A stretch of DNA of 22,944 nucleotides from Suilimivivens sp964571145 (GTDB lineage: Bacteria; Bacillota; Clostridia; Lachnospirales; Lachnospiraceae): assembly GCA_964571145.1 (NCBI GenBank), contig CAZNAP010000034.1:1-22944 (forward strand). The letters run 5' to 3'. The translations under genes and the position numbers were made by a program. Below the pieces are notes generated by a model. It saw only the letters and a list, made by a program, of their open reading frames with translations, searched no databases and was not told the DNA's origin. Of this stretch, positions 15,756 through 22,944 are shown in pieces; within the stretch, counting starts at the first letter, position 1, and each line of letters opens with the position of its first letter.

Positions 15756-16529
15756 ATGGAAGAAAAAAGAGATGTCTTACTTGAAATAAATCATATGTGC
15801 AAGGGCTTTGACGGGTTGGATGTGATCAAGGATATTTCACTTTCGGTTAAAGAAGGTGAAGTTATTTCCATTATTGGACCTTCCGGTTCGGGCAAATCCA
15901 CGTTACTTCGTTGTGCGACACTGCTGGAGAAAATGGATGGCGGAGAATTAATCTACTTGGGTGAAAAGGCAGCTTGGGAAGAGGACGGAAAATGTATTTA
16001 TGCAGGGAAAAGTAAGCTGCGAGAGATTCACAAGCATTTCGGTCTTGTATTTCAAAGCTTTAATTTGTTTCCGCATTACAGCGTTTTAAAGAATATCATG
16101 GATGCCCCAATTTGTGTAGACGGCGTATCCAAGAAGGAAGCAAAAGAACGTGCTGAGAAGCTTTTGGAGCAGCTTGGATTGCCGGATAAGGCAAATGCTT
16201 ATCCCAATCAGCTTTCGGGAGGACAGCAGCAGCGTGTATCAATCGCAAGAGCATTGGCATTACAACCGAAAATACTCTTTTTCGATGAGCCGACTTCCGC
16301 ACTTGATCCGGAACTGACCGGAGACGTATTAAAGGTTATTAAGCAGCTGGCGAAAGAACGCATGACCATGATTATTGTGACCCATGAAATGCAGTTTGCC
16401 AAAGAGCTTTCAGATAGAATTATTTTTATGGAGCAGGGATTGATTCAGGCACAGGGTAGACCGGAAGAAATTTTTGCTTCAAATCAGGAACGTATACAAG
16501 AGTTTATTGGTAAATTAGGAGGTATCTAA
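15756..16529 (+). CDS. Amino acid ABC transporter ATP-binding protein (GlnQ type)
   Basis: 257 residues. Walker A is GPSGSGKSTLLR, the Q-loop lies in GLVFQSFNLFPHYSVLKNI, the signature is LSGGQQQRVSIARAL, Walker B with catalytic Glu is ILFFDEPTSALDPE, and the switch His is in IVTHEMQFAKE. All ATPase motifs are intact. There is a modest insertion of about 12 residues after the first strand pair (EKAAWEEDGKCIYAG). The gene starts 11 bases after the permease stop with an AGGAGG site. Its own 3' end carries the AGGAGG used by purB. Confidence 0.95.
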   Translation: MEEKRDVLLEINHMCKGFDGLDVIKDISLSVKEGEVISIIGPSGSGKSTLLRCATLLEKMDGGELIYLGEKAAWEEDGKCIYAGKSKLREIHKHFGLVFQSFNLFPHYSVLKNIMDAPICVDGVSKKEAKERAEKLLEQLGLPDKANAYPNQLSGGQQQRVSIARALALQPKILFFDEPTSALDPELTGDVLKVIKQLAKERMTMIIVTHEMQFAKELSDRIIFMEQGLIQAQGRPEEIFASNQERIQEFIGKLGGI

Positions 16530-16532
16530 ATA

Positions 16533-17984
16533 ATGACTACAGATAAATATGTAAGCCCCTTATCAGAACGATATGCCAGTAAAGAAATGCAGTATATTTT
16601 CTCTCCCGATATGAAATTTCGGACATGGAGAAAATTGTGGATTGCACTGGCAGAAACAGAGATGGAACTGGGTCTTTCGCAGAATGGTAAACCGGTTATT
16701 ACACAGGAACTGATTGATGAATTGAAGGCACATGCAACTGATATCAATTATGATGTGGCTAAAGCCAGAGAAAAAGAGGTTCGTCATGATGTTATGAGTC
16801 ATGTATATGCTTATGGACAGCAATGCCCAAAGGCAGCAGGAATCATTCATCTGGGTGCAACCAGTTGCTATGTTGGCGATAACACAGATATTATTGTTAT
16901 GGCAGATGCCTTAAAATTGGTGAAGAAAAAACTGGTAAATGTTTTAAAGGAATTGGCGGACTTCGCTGAAGAATACAAAGCACAGCCTACACTGGCATTT
17001 ACTCATTTTCAACCTGCACAGCCAACAACTGTAGGAAAACGTGCAACCTTATGGATGCAGGAATTCATGCTGGATTTAGAAGATTTGGATCATGTACTTT
17101 CAGGATTAAAATTGCTGGGTTCAAAAGGCACTACCGGAACACAGGCTTCTTTTTTAGAACTGTTTAACGGTAATCAGGAAACGATTGATCAAATTGATCC
17201 CATGATAGCAGCTAAAATGGGCTTCGCAGAGTGTTATCCGGTATCGGGACAGACCTATTCCCGTAAGGTGGATACCAGAGTGGCTAATGTATTGGCCGGT
17301 ATCGCAGCCAGTGCACACAAAATGTCCAATGACATCAGACTTCTGCAACATTTAAAAGAAGTGGAAGAACCTTTCGAGAAGAGTCAGATTGGTTCCTCAG
17401 CTATGGCTTATAAGAGAAATCCAATGAGAAGTGAGAGAATTGCTTCCTTGTCCAGATATGTAATGATTGATGCTTTAAATCCTGCCATTACTTCTGCTAC
17501 CCAGTGGTTTGAGAGAACTTTGGATGATTCAGCAAATAAACGTCTTTCTATACCGGAAGGATTCCTGACAATCGATGGAATTTTGGATTTATGCATGAAT
17601 GTAGTGGACGGATTGGTGGTATATCCTAAAGTAATTGAAAAGCATATGTTGAGTGAATTACCGTTTATGGCTACAGAAAATATTATGATGGATGCCGTGA
17701 AACTGGGCGGAAATCGTCAAGAATTGCATGAGAAAATCAGAGAACTTTCAATGGAAGCAGGCAAAAATGTGAAAGTGGAAGGCAAAGATAATAATTTGCT
17801 GGAGCTGATTGCAGCTGACCCTGCCTTCAATATGACCATTGATGATTTGGAGAAAACCATGGATCCTGCCAAATATGTAGGGCGTAGCAAGGAGCAGGTA
17901 GAAAAGTTCCTGACAAACGTGGTTGGCCCTGTTTTAGAAGAAAATAAAGAATTGCTGGGCGCAAAAGCCGAGATTAATGTTTAA
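16533..17984 (+). CDS. purB: Adenylosuccinate lyase
   Basis: 483 residues, of the longer human-like type rather than the roughly 430-residue B. subtilis type. It catalyses two steps of purine synthesis: fumarate release from SAICAR and from adenylosuccinate. The superfamily signature loop is GSSAMAYKRNPMRSERI, with the catalytic Ser at 288/289. The conserved His158 lies in FTHFQPAQPTTVGKR and TSCYVGDNTD is also present. The start lies 3 bases after the transporter ATPase stop, with AGGAGG inside that upstream gene, so translation of the two is probably coupled. Confidence 0.96.
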   Translation: MTTDKYVSPLSERYASKEMQYIFSPDMKFRTWRKLWIALAETEMELGLSQNGKPVITQELIDELKAHATDINYDVAKAREKEVRHDVMSHVYAYGQQCPKAAGIIHLGATSCYVGDNTDIIVMADALKLVKKKLVNVLKELADFAEEYKAQPTLAFTHFQPAQPTTVGKRATLWMQEFMLDLEDLDHVLSGLKLLGSKGTTGTQASFLELFNGNQETIDQIDPMIAAKMGFAECYPVSGQTYSRKVDTRVANVLAGIAASAHKMSNDIRLLQHLKEVEEPFEKSQIGSSAMAYKRNPMRSERIASLSRYVMIDALNPAITSATQWFERTLDDSANKRLSIPEGFLTIDGILDLCMNVVDGLVVYPKVIEKHMLSELPFMATENIMMDAVKLGGNRQELHEKIRELSMEAGKNVKVEGKDNNLLELIAADPAFNMTIDDLEKTMDPAKYVGRSKEQVEKFLTNVVGPVLEENKELLGAKAEINV

Positions 17985-18007
17985 TAAAGAAAGGCTGGGA
18001 TAATAGA

Positions 18008-19417
18008 ATGGGTGGTTTTTTTGGAGTTGCTTCAAAAGAAGACTGTATGTTTGATTTGTTTTTCGGAACGGATTATCATTCACATTTAGGTACAAGACGT
18101 GCCGGAATGGCAGTTTACAGTAAGGAAAAAGGATATGACAGGGCAATTCATAATATTGAAAATGCGCCTTTTCGTACCAAATTCGATAAAGATTTGACTC
18201 AAATGAGCGGAAATATGGGGATTGGCTGTATTTCAGATTATGAGCCACAGCCATTAATGGTGCGTTCTCATCACGGCACGTATGCCATCGCAACAGTTGG
18301 TAAAATTAACAATTTGGATCAGATTGTAGCTGATATTTTCAAATCGGGGAATTCACATTTCCTGGAGATGAGTGGTGGAGACATAAATGCTACGGAACTG
18401 GTGGCAGCTATTGTCAATCAAAAGGATAATTTAGTAGAAGGTATTCAATATGCACAAGAGGTTATTGATGGTTCGATGACCATGCTGCTGATGACGGAAA
18501 AGGGTATTTATGCAGCCAGAGACCGTCTTGGCAGAACGCCGGTATGCGTAGGTAAAAAGAAAGATGCTTATTGTGTTTCGTTTGAAAGTTTTGCATACTT
18601 AAATCTGGGTTATGTTGATGCCAGAGAGTTAGGCCCCGGCGAGATAGCGGTCATTACTCCTGAAGGAGTGAAGACGCTTGTGAGTCCCGGAAAAGATATG
18701 AAAATATGTACATTCCTCTGGATTTATTATGGCTATCCTTCCTCTTCTTATGAAGGAATCAGTGTTGAAGAAATGAGATATCGCTGTGGTGCGTTACTGG
18801 CGAAACGGGATGACGTACATCCTGATAATGTGGCAGGTGTACCTGATTCTGGTACAGCACATGCAATCGGTTACTCGAACGAATCGGGAGTGCCCTTTTC
18901 CAGACCATTTATTAAGTACACACCAACTTGGCCAAGGTCTTTTATGCCCACTATTCAGAGTCAGCGTAATCTGATTGCCAAGATGAAGTTGCTTCCGGTA
19001 CATGACTTAATTAAAGATAAGAGCTTATTGCTCATAGACGATTCCATTGTCAGAGGAACACAGTTACGGGAAACTACAGAATTCCTGTATCAGAGCGGAG
19101 CCAAAGAGGTACATATTCGCCCGGCATGCCCCCCTCTTTTATATGGCTGTAAGTATTTGAATTTCTCCAGATCAACGTCTGAAATGGATTTGATTACCAG
19201 ACGCGTAATCAAACAAATGGAGGGTGAAAACAAATATGTGGATTTGACTGCTTATTCAAATCCGGAAACACCGGAATATAAGAATATGATAGAGGAAATC
19301 AGAAAACAGTTGAACTTCACATCATTACGTTATCACAGACTGGATGATATGATTAAGTCCGTAGGAATAGATAAAGAGAAACTTTGTACTTATTGCTGGG
19401 ACGGAAATGACAATTAA
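18008..19417 (+). CDS. PurF-like protein lacking the glutaminase nucleophile
   Basis: 469 residues, colinear with amidophosphoribosyltransferase (PurF). The phosphoribosyltransferase half is intact: GVPDSGTAHAIGYSNESG and the PRPP loop LLIDDSIVRGTQLRET (Asp344, Asp345). The four cysteines that hold a 4Fe-4S cluster in B. subtilis PurF have counterparts at 234, 381, 460 and 463 (CTYC). The N-terminal glutaminase half is altered. It opens MGGFFG where PurF has CGVFG, so the Cys nucleophile is Gly. The HxRYST segment reads GCISDYEPQP, HNG reads TVG (Val97) and SDTE reads NATE (127-130). No Cys codon lies in frame between the purB stop and this ATG, so a different start does not rescue it. Glutamine-dependent activity is not expected; ammonia-dependent or regulatory roles are possible. 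I recall close homologues with the same start in other Clostridia, so this looks like a subfamily rather than a local mutation. Confidence 0.9.
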   Translation: MGGFFGVASKEDCMFDLFFGTDYHSHLGTRRAGMAVYSKEKGYDRAIHNIENAPFRTKFDKDLTQMSGNMGIGCISDYEPQPLMVRSHHGTYAIATVGKINNLDQIVADIFKSGNSHFLEMSGGDINATELVAAIVNQKDNLVEGIQYAQEVIDGSMTMLLMTEKGIYAARDRLGRTPVCVGKKKDAYCVSFESFAYLNLGYVDARELGPGEIAVITPEGVKTLVSPGKDMKICTFLWIYYGYPSSSYEGISVEEMRYRCGALLAKRDDVHPDNVAGVPDSGTAHAIGYSNESGVPFSRPFIKYTPTWPRSFMPTIQSQRNLIAKMKLLPVHDLIKDKSLLLIDDSIVRGTQLRETTEFLYQSGAKEVHIRPACPPLLYGCKYLNFSRSTSEMDLITRRVIKQMEGENKYVDLTAYSNPETPEYKNMIEEIRKQLNFTSLRYHRLDDMIKSVGIDKEKLCTYCWDGNDN

Positions 19418-19457
19418 ATTCAGTATTTATTTGAAATAAGAGTATGAGAAAATTTGC

Positions 19458-19491
19458 AAAAAAGAACCGTTGACAATAGCGGTTCTTTTTT
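19458..19491. terminator. Perfect terminator after the purB / PurF-like run
   Basis: AAAAAAGAACCG (19458-19469) is the exact complement of CGGTTCTTTTTT (19480-19491) around a ten-base loop. With T-runs on both strands it can work in both directions. The loop holds the -35 box of the next promoter. Confidence 0.92.
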
Positions 19492-19498
19492 GTATACT
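19470..19498 (+). promoter_or_regulatory. Near-consensus promoter nested in the terminator
   Basis: TTGACA (19470-19475) lies in the hairpin loop. A 17-base spacer contains the 3' arm and the T-run, and TATACT (19493-19498) follows immediately. Transcription would begin near 19505, leaving a leader of about 90 bases before the ATG at 19595. Confidence 0.8.
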
Positions 19499-19509
19499 TT
19501 TATAAGTCA

Positions 19510-19557
19510 AAGCGTTAAAGCTTTAAAACGGATAAGCGTTAAAGTTCTAAACCAAAT
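19510..19557 (+). repeat. Two imperfect 24-base direct repeats in the leader
   Basis: AAGCGTTAAAG occurs at 19510-19520 and again at 19534-19544, and the 24-base units that begin with it match at about 19 of 24 positions. The first unit includes the perfect palindrome TTAAAGCTTTAA (19515-19526). Lying just after the predicted transcription start, they could be an operator. Confidence 0.6.
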
Positions 19558-19594
19558 AAACAGTATTGAATTCAGAGAAAGAGGCACGAGAGAA

Positions 19595-21232
19595 ATGACG
19601 ATTGTAGATGTGCTGGAACAGAACAGCAGAAGTTACGGTGATGAAATTTGCCTGGTGGAGATTAATCCGGAGGTGAAAGAAGTAAGAAGGGTTACCTGGA
19701 AAGAATATGAGTTGATGGAGCCAAGCCCCATGACGCATTACAGAAGGGAAATATCTTGGCGTGTATTTGATGAAAAGGCAAATCGGTTTGCCAATATGCT
19801 GGTGAACAGGGGTATTAAAAAGGGTGACAAGGTTGCCATTTTGTTAATGAACGCATTGGAATGGTTGCCTATTTATTTTGGTATTTTAAAGACCGGTGCT
19901 TTAGCAGTACCGCTCAATTTCAGATATGCATCCGATGAAATAGAGTATTGTGTGAATCTGGCAGAAGCAGATGTGCTGATATTTGGTCCTGAGTTTATCG
20001 GTCGTGTGGAAGAGATTGCAGATACAATCAGTAAAAACAGACTTTTATTTTATGTAGGGGACAATTGCCCTACGTTTGCAGAAGACTATAATTCACTGAC
20101 TTCCAATTTTTCAAGTATTGCGCCAAAGGTTAACATAACAGAGAAAAACGATGCTGCTATTTACTTTTCCTCAGGAACCACAGGATTTCCAAAGGCTATT
20201 TTACATAATCACGAAAGCTTAATTCATTCTTGCCGTGTAGAGCAGAATCATCACGGACAAACAAGAGATGATGTGTTCCTTTGCATACCGCCTCTTTATC
20301 ATACAGGTGCCAAAATGCATTGGTTTGGTTCTTTATTATCAGGAAGTAAAGCTGTGCTTCTGAAAGGTACGAAGCCGGAGTATATTTTAGATGTCGTATC
20401 CAAGGAAAAGTGTACCATTGTCTGGCTGCTGGTTCCTTGGGCACAGGATATTTTGGAAGCACTGGACAGCGGGAGATTAAAGTTGGCTGATTATGAACTG
20501 TCACAGTGGAGACTGATGCATATTGGAGCTCAGCCGGTACCGCCCAGTCTGATTAAACACTGGCTGGATTATTTCCCGAATCACCAGTATGACACCAACT
20601 ATGGTCTCAGTGAATCCATTGGTCCCGGCTGTGTGCATCTGGGTGTGGAGAATATACATAAAGTGGGTGCAATCGGTAAGCCCGGATTTGGCTGGGAAAT
20701 TAAGATTGTAGATGAGAAGAAACAGGAAATTGCAAAGGGCGATGTAGGAGAACTTGCAGTTAAAGGCCCCGGCTTGATGACTTGCTACTATAATGATGAG
20801 AAGGCAACGAAAGAAGTGATGTCAGCGGACGGTTGGCTTTTCACAGGAGATATGGCTATGGAAGATGAGGACGGCTTTATTTTCCTGGTTGACCGTAAGA
20901 AAGATGTCATTATCAGCGGTGGTGAGAACATTTATCCAGTTCAAATCGAGGATTTTATCCGTACACATCAAGCAGTGCATGATGTAGCTGTGATTGGTAT
21001 TCCTGACAAACGTCTAGGCGAAACAACACTGGCTGTCATTGAGTTAAAAGAGGGAGTAAGCTGTACAGAGGATGAAATCGAAGAATTCTGTAAGAAGCTG
21101 CCAAGATATAAAAGACCTCACAAAATTGTATTTGATGATATTCCAAGGAATCCTACCGGCAAAATTGAGAAGCCCAAGTTACGGGAGAAGTATTGCGGTA
21201 TGAGATTAGTTGAGGCACAAAACAGAGGTTAG
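19595..21232 (+). CDS. AMP-binding acyl-CoA synthetase
   Basis: 545 residues from ATG 19595, which has GAGG 10 bases upstream. The frame extends upstream to 19454, but that would place the start inside the terminator and promoter. ANL superfamily enzyme: it activates a carboxylic acid with ATP to an acyl-adenylate and then to acyl-CoA. The P-loop is SSGTTGFPK (192-200). NYGLSES, the Asp in LFTGDMAMEDEDGF, VDRKKDVIISGGENIYP and the C-terminal catalytic Lys523 (NPTGKIEK) are all present. It resembles FadD/CaiC-like ligases. The substrate is not readable; the partner symporter 24 bases downstream suggests an imported carboxylate. An N-terminal stretch (about residues 34-60) is longer than in FadD and contains two similar tryptophan turns, RRVTW and RREISW. 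Confidence 0.92.
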   Translation: MTIVDVLEQNSRSYGDEICLVEINPEVKEVRRVTWKEYELMEPSPMTHYRREISWRVFDEKANRFANMLVNRGIKKGDKVAILLMNALEWLPIYFGILKTGALAVPLNFRYASDEIEYCVNLAEADVLIFGPEFIGRVEEIADTISKNRLLFYVGDNCPTFAEDYNSLTSNFSSIAPKVNITEKNDAAIYFSSGTTGFPKAILHNHESLIHSCRVEQNHHGQTRDDVFLCIPPLYHTGAKMHWFGSLLSGSKAVLLKGTKPEYILDVVSKEKCTIVWLLVPWAQDILEALDSGRLKLADYELSQWRLMHIGAQPVPPSLIKHWLDYFPNHQYDTNYGLSESIGPGCVHLGVENIHKVGAIGKPGFGWEIKIVDEKKQEIAKGDVGELAVKGPGLMTCYYNDEKATKEVMSADGWLFTGDMAMEDEDGFIFLVDRKKDVIISGGENIYPVQIEDFIRTHQAVHDVAVIGIPDKRLGETTLAVIELKEGVSCTEDEIEEFCKKLPRYKRPHKIVFDDIPRNPTGKIEKPKLREKYCGMRLVEAQNRG

Positions 21233-21256
21233 TTAAGAGAAAGGTAAGGTTCTAAA

Positions 21257-22795
21257 ATGATTATTAAAATCGCAATGCTGGTAGTATTTTTCGGGGTGAT
21301 GATTGCCATTGGATTTTACTGCAGAAAACATGCAACAGATGTAAATGGTTTTGTACTTGGAGGCAGAAATGTGGGTCCGTGGTTGACAGCTTTTGCTTAT
21401 GGAACTTCCTACTTTTCCGCAGTTATATTCGTAGGATATGCCGGTCAGTTTGGCTGGAAATACGGAATTGCATCCACTTGGATTGGAATTGGAAATGCTT
21501 TGATTGGTTCCACTCTGGCTTGGGTAATCTTAGGGCGCAGAACCAGAATTATGACCCAGCATTTGGATAGTGCTACTATGCCGGAATTTTTCGGAAAACG
21601 TTTTCAGTCTCAAGGGTTAAAAATATGTGCGTCTGTAATCGTATTTGTATTCTTGATTCCCTATACAGCTTCTTTGTATAATGGCTTGTCTCGATTATTT
21701 GGTATGGCTTTTGATATTGATTATACAGTCTGCATTATTGTAATGGCTATTCTGACAGGAATTTATGTAATCGCGGGCGGTTATATGGCAACAGCGATTA
21801 ATGATTTTGTACAGGGTATAATTATGCTGATTGGTATTGTGGTAGTGATTGCAGCAGTTCTAAATAGTAAAGGTGGATTTATGGAAGCGGTAAATGGTCT
21901 TGCACACATTGAAGATGCTGCTGTTTCAACGCAGCCCGGTGTATTTGCTTCCTTCTTTGGTCCAGATCCCATTAATCTGCTGGGTGTAGTTATCTTAACC
22001 TCTCTTGGAACATGGGGACTGCCTCAGATGGTACAGAAGTTTTATTCTATTAAAAGCGAGCGTTCTATTAAGAAGGGAACGATTATCTCTACATTTTTTG
22101 CAATCGTGGTTTCCGGCGGTTGTTACTTCTTAGGTGGTTTCGGAAGATTGTTTTCAGATAAAATTGATATTGAGGCGAATGGCTTTGATTCAGTTATCCC
22201 AACGATGCTGTCTGATTTGTCACCTGTATTAATTGGATTAGTGGTCATTTTGGTTCTATCCGCTTCCATGTCCACGCTGTCATCTTTGGTCATGGCCTCC
22301 AGTTCTACCTTGACACTGGATGTTTTAAAGGATCATATTATTAAGAATATGAGTGAGAAAAAGCAGATTCTTATTATTCGTAGTCTGATTGTGGTATTCA
22401 TTGCGATTTCCGTTGTGATTGCAAGTGTTCAATATAAGAGTAATATTACCTTTATTGCACAGCTCATGGGCGTGTCATGGGGTGCTTTAGCCGGTGCATT
22501 TCTGGCACCGTTTTTATACGGACTTTATTGGAAAAGAACGACTAAGGCAGCTTGTTATGCAAGCTTTATATTTGGCACAGGACTGATGATAGCAAATATG
22601 CTTTTCAGAAGCCATTTCCCTACGGTATTGCAATCTCCCATTAATGCAGGAGCAGTAGCGATGCTGTCAGGATTGATTATTGTGCCGGTGGTAAGTCTCT
22701 TTACCGCAAAACCTGAAAAGGAATATCTGGAAGGAACATTTGCTTGTTATAACCGCAAAATAGAGGTTCCACAGAAACAATCCTTAAGCGAATAG
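21257..22795 (+). CDS. Sodium:solute symporter (SSS family)
   Basis: 512 residues, usual length, with about 12 to 13 membrane helices. Family features are VNGFVLGGRNVGPWLTAFAY and GTSYFSAVIFVGYAG near the start, YVIAGGYMATAINDFVQG in the middle, and GTWGLPQMVQKFYSIKSERS, then VLSASMSTLSSLVMASS, whose serine-rich helix carries sodium-site residues in this family. It should import a solute with Na+. The substrate cannot be told from sequence; pairing with an acyl-CoA synthetase argues for a carboxylate (compare acetate, pantothenate and proline members). AAGG lies 7 bases before the ATG, which follows the synthetase stop by 24 bases. Confidence 0.93.
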   Translation: MIIKIAMLVVFFGVMIAIGFYCRKHATDVNGFVLGGRNVGPWLTAFAYGTSYFSAVIFVGYAGQFGWKYGIASTWIGIGNALIGSTLAWVILGRRTRIMTQHLDSATMPEFFGKRFQSQGLKICASVIVFVFLIPYTASLYNGLSRLFGMAFDIDYTVCIIVMAILTGIYVIAGGYMATAINDFVQGIIMLIGIVVVIAAVLNSKGGFMEAVNGLAHIEDAAVSTQPGVFASFFGPDPINLLGVVILTSLGTWGLPQMVQKFYSIKSERSIKKGTIISTFFAIVVSGGCYFLGGFGRLFSDKIDIEANGFDSVIPTMLSDLSPVLIGLVVILVLSASMSTLSSLVMASSSTLTLDVLKDHIIKNMSEKKQILIIRSLIVVFIAISVVIASVQYKSNITFIAQLMGVSWGALAGAFLAPFLYGLYWKRTTKAACYASFIFGTGLMIANMLFRSHFPTVLQSPINAGAVAMLSGLIIVPVVSLFTAKPEKEYLEGTFACYNRKIEVPQKQSLSE

Positions 22796-22853
22796 AGTAA
22801 GCATTTGTGAGTAGATTATAAATTTATTCTGATTTAACTAAATCACAATTACT

Positions 22854-22880
22854 GGGGCTGTCATATGATAGCCCCTTTTT
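22854..22880 (+). terminator. Terminator after the symporter gene
   Basis: GGGGCTGTCA (22854-22863) pairs with TGATAGCCCC (22866-22875), with one wobble, and is followed by TTTTT (22876-22880). It ends the synthetase-symporter operon. The remaining 64 bases to the window end show no gene I can support. Confidence 0.92.
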
Positions 22881-22944
22881 GCGTATGGTCCTTTAAACGG
22901 ATACTTGTATTTGTTGATTTTGGCCGGCACCCAGTGTCTAGTAA

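Noticed and set aside
18008..18025. PurF-like Cys loss caused by a wrong start codon
   Set aside because: The in-frame codons upstream back to the purB stop encode no Cys, and three other glutaminase pocket segments are also altered.
19454..19594. Longer acyl-CoA synthetase starting at 19454
   Set aside because: This start is a TTG inside the terminator and upstream of the promoter; ATG 19595 has a ribosome binding site and begins family-like sequence.
22881..22944. Possible 3' end of a minus-strand gene or mobile element at the right edge
   Set aside because: Short open stretches exist in two minus-strand frames, but 64 bases are too few to recognise a product and no inverted repeat is visible.

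Overview
This window looks like chromosomal DNA from a low-GC Gram-positive Clostridia, most likely Lachnospiraceae. Three things point there: an Hsp90 with long acidic linkers, a four-gene block that I recall being annotated DUF5717/DUF5716 in that family, and consistently strong AGGAGG-type ribosome binding sites with sigma-A-like promoters. The assignment rests on protein resemblance from memory, not on a search. Coding density is high. There is no tRNA, rRNA, CRISPR array or recognisable insertion sequence, and no gene-free stretch over 300 bases.

Left part (1-7200): the 3' nearly complete htpG (Hsp90) is followed, after a long hairpin that buries the next ribosome binding site, by a cytoplasm-start protein with a SpoIID-like region and a peptidoglycan-binding domain. 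Facing it across a bidirectional terminator are two minus-strand genes: a solute-binding lipoprotein interrupted by a single in-frame TGA, and a hybrid sensor histidine kinase. Three tandem 17-base units form the junction between these two. The lipoprotein gene is divergent from the next block, and clear promoters can be read on both strands between 7131 and 7201.

Middle (7257-14219): four tightly spaced plus-strand genes of unknown function. They are an 1186-residue superhelical repeat protein with a beta-rich N-terminus (DUF5717-like), an Hsp70/actin-fold protein (DUF5716-like) with a degraded second phosphate motif, a TPR-like protein, and a coiled-coil protein with a two-helix membrane hairpin. 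This is the best candidate for an undescribed system: an ATPase-fold protein, two repeat scaffolds and a membrane anchor, near an Hsp90 gene.

Right part (14216-22880): a polar amino acid ABC transporter (binding lipoprotein, permease, ATPase) leads directly into adenylosuccinate lyase (purB) and a PurF-like protein. The PurF-like protein keeps its phosphoribosyltransferase motifs and iron-sulfur cysteines but lacks the glutaminase nucleophile and pocket. A perfect terminator ends this run, and a near-consensus promoter nested inside that terminator starts the last operon. That operon holds an acyl-CoA synthetase and a sodium:solute symporter, which together suggest uptake and CoA activation of an unidentified carboxylate. 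It ends in a clear terminator at 22854-22880.
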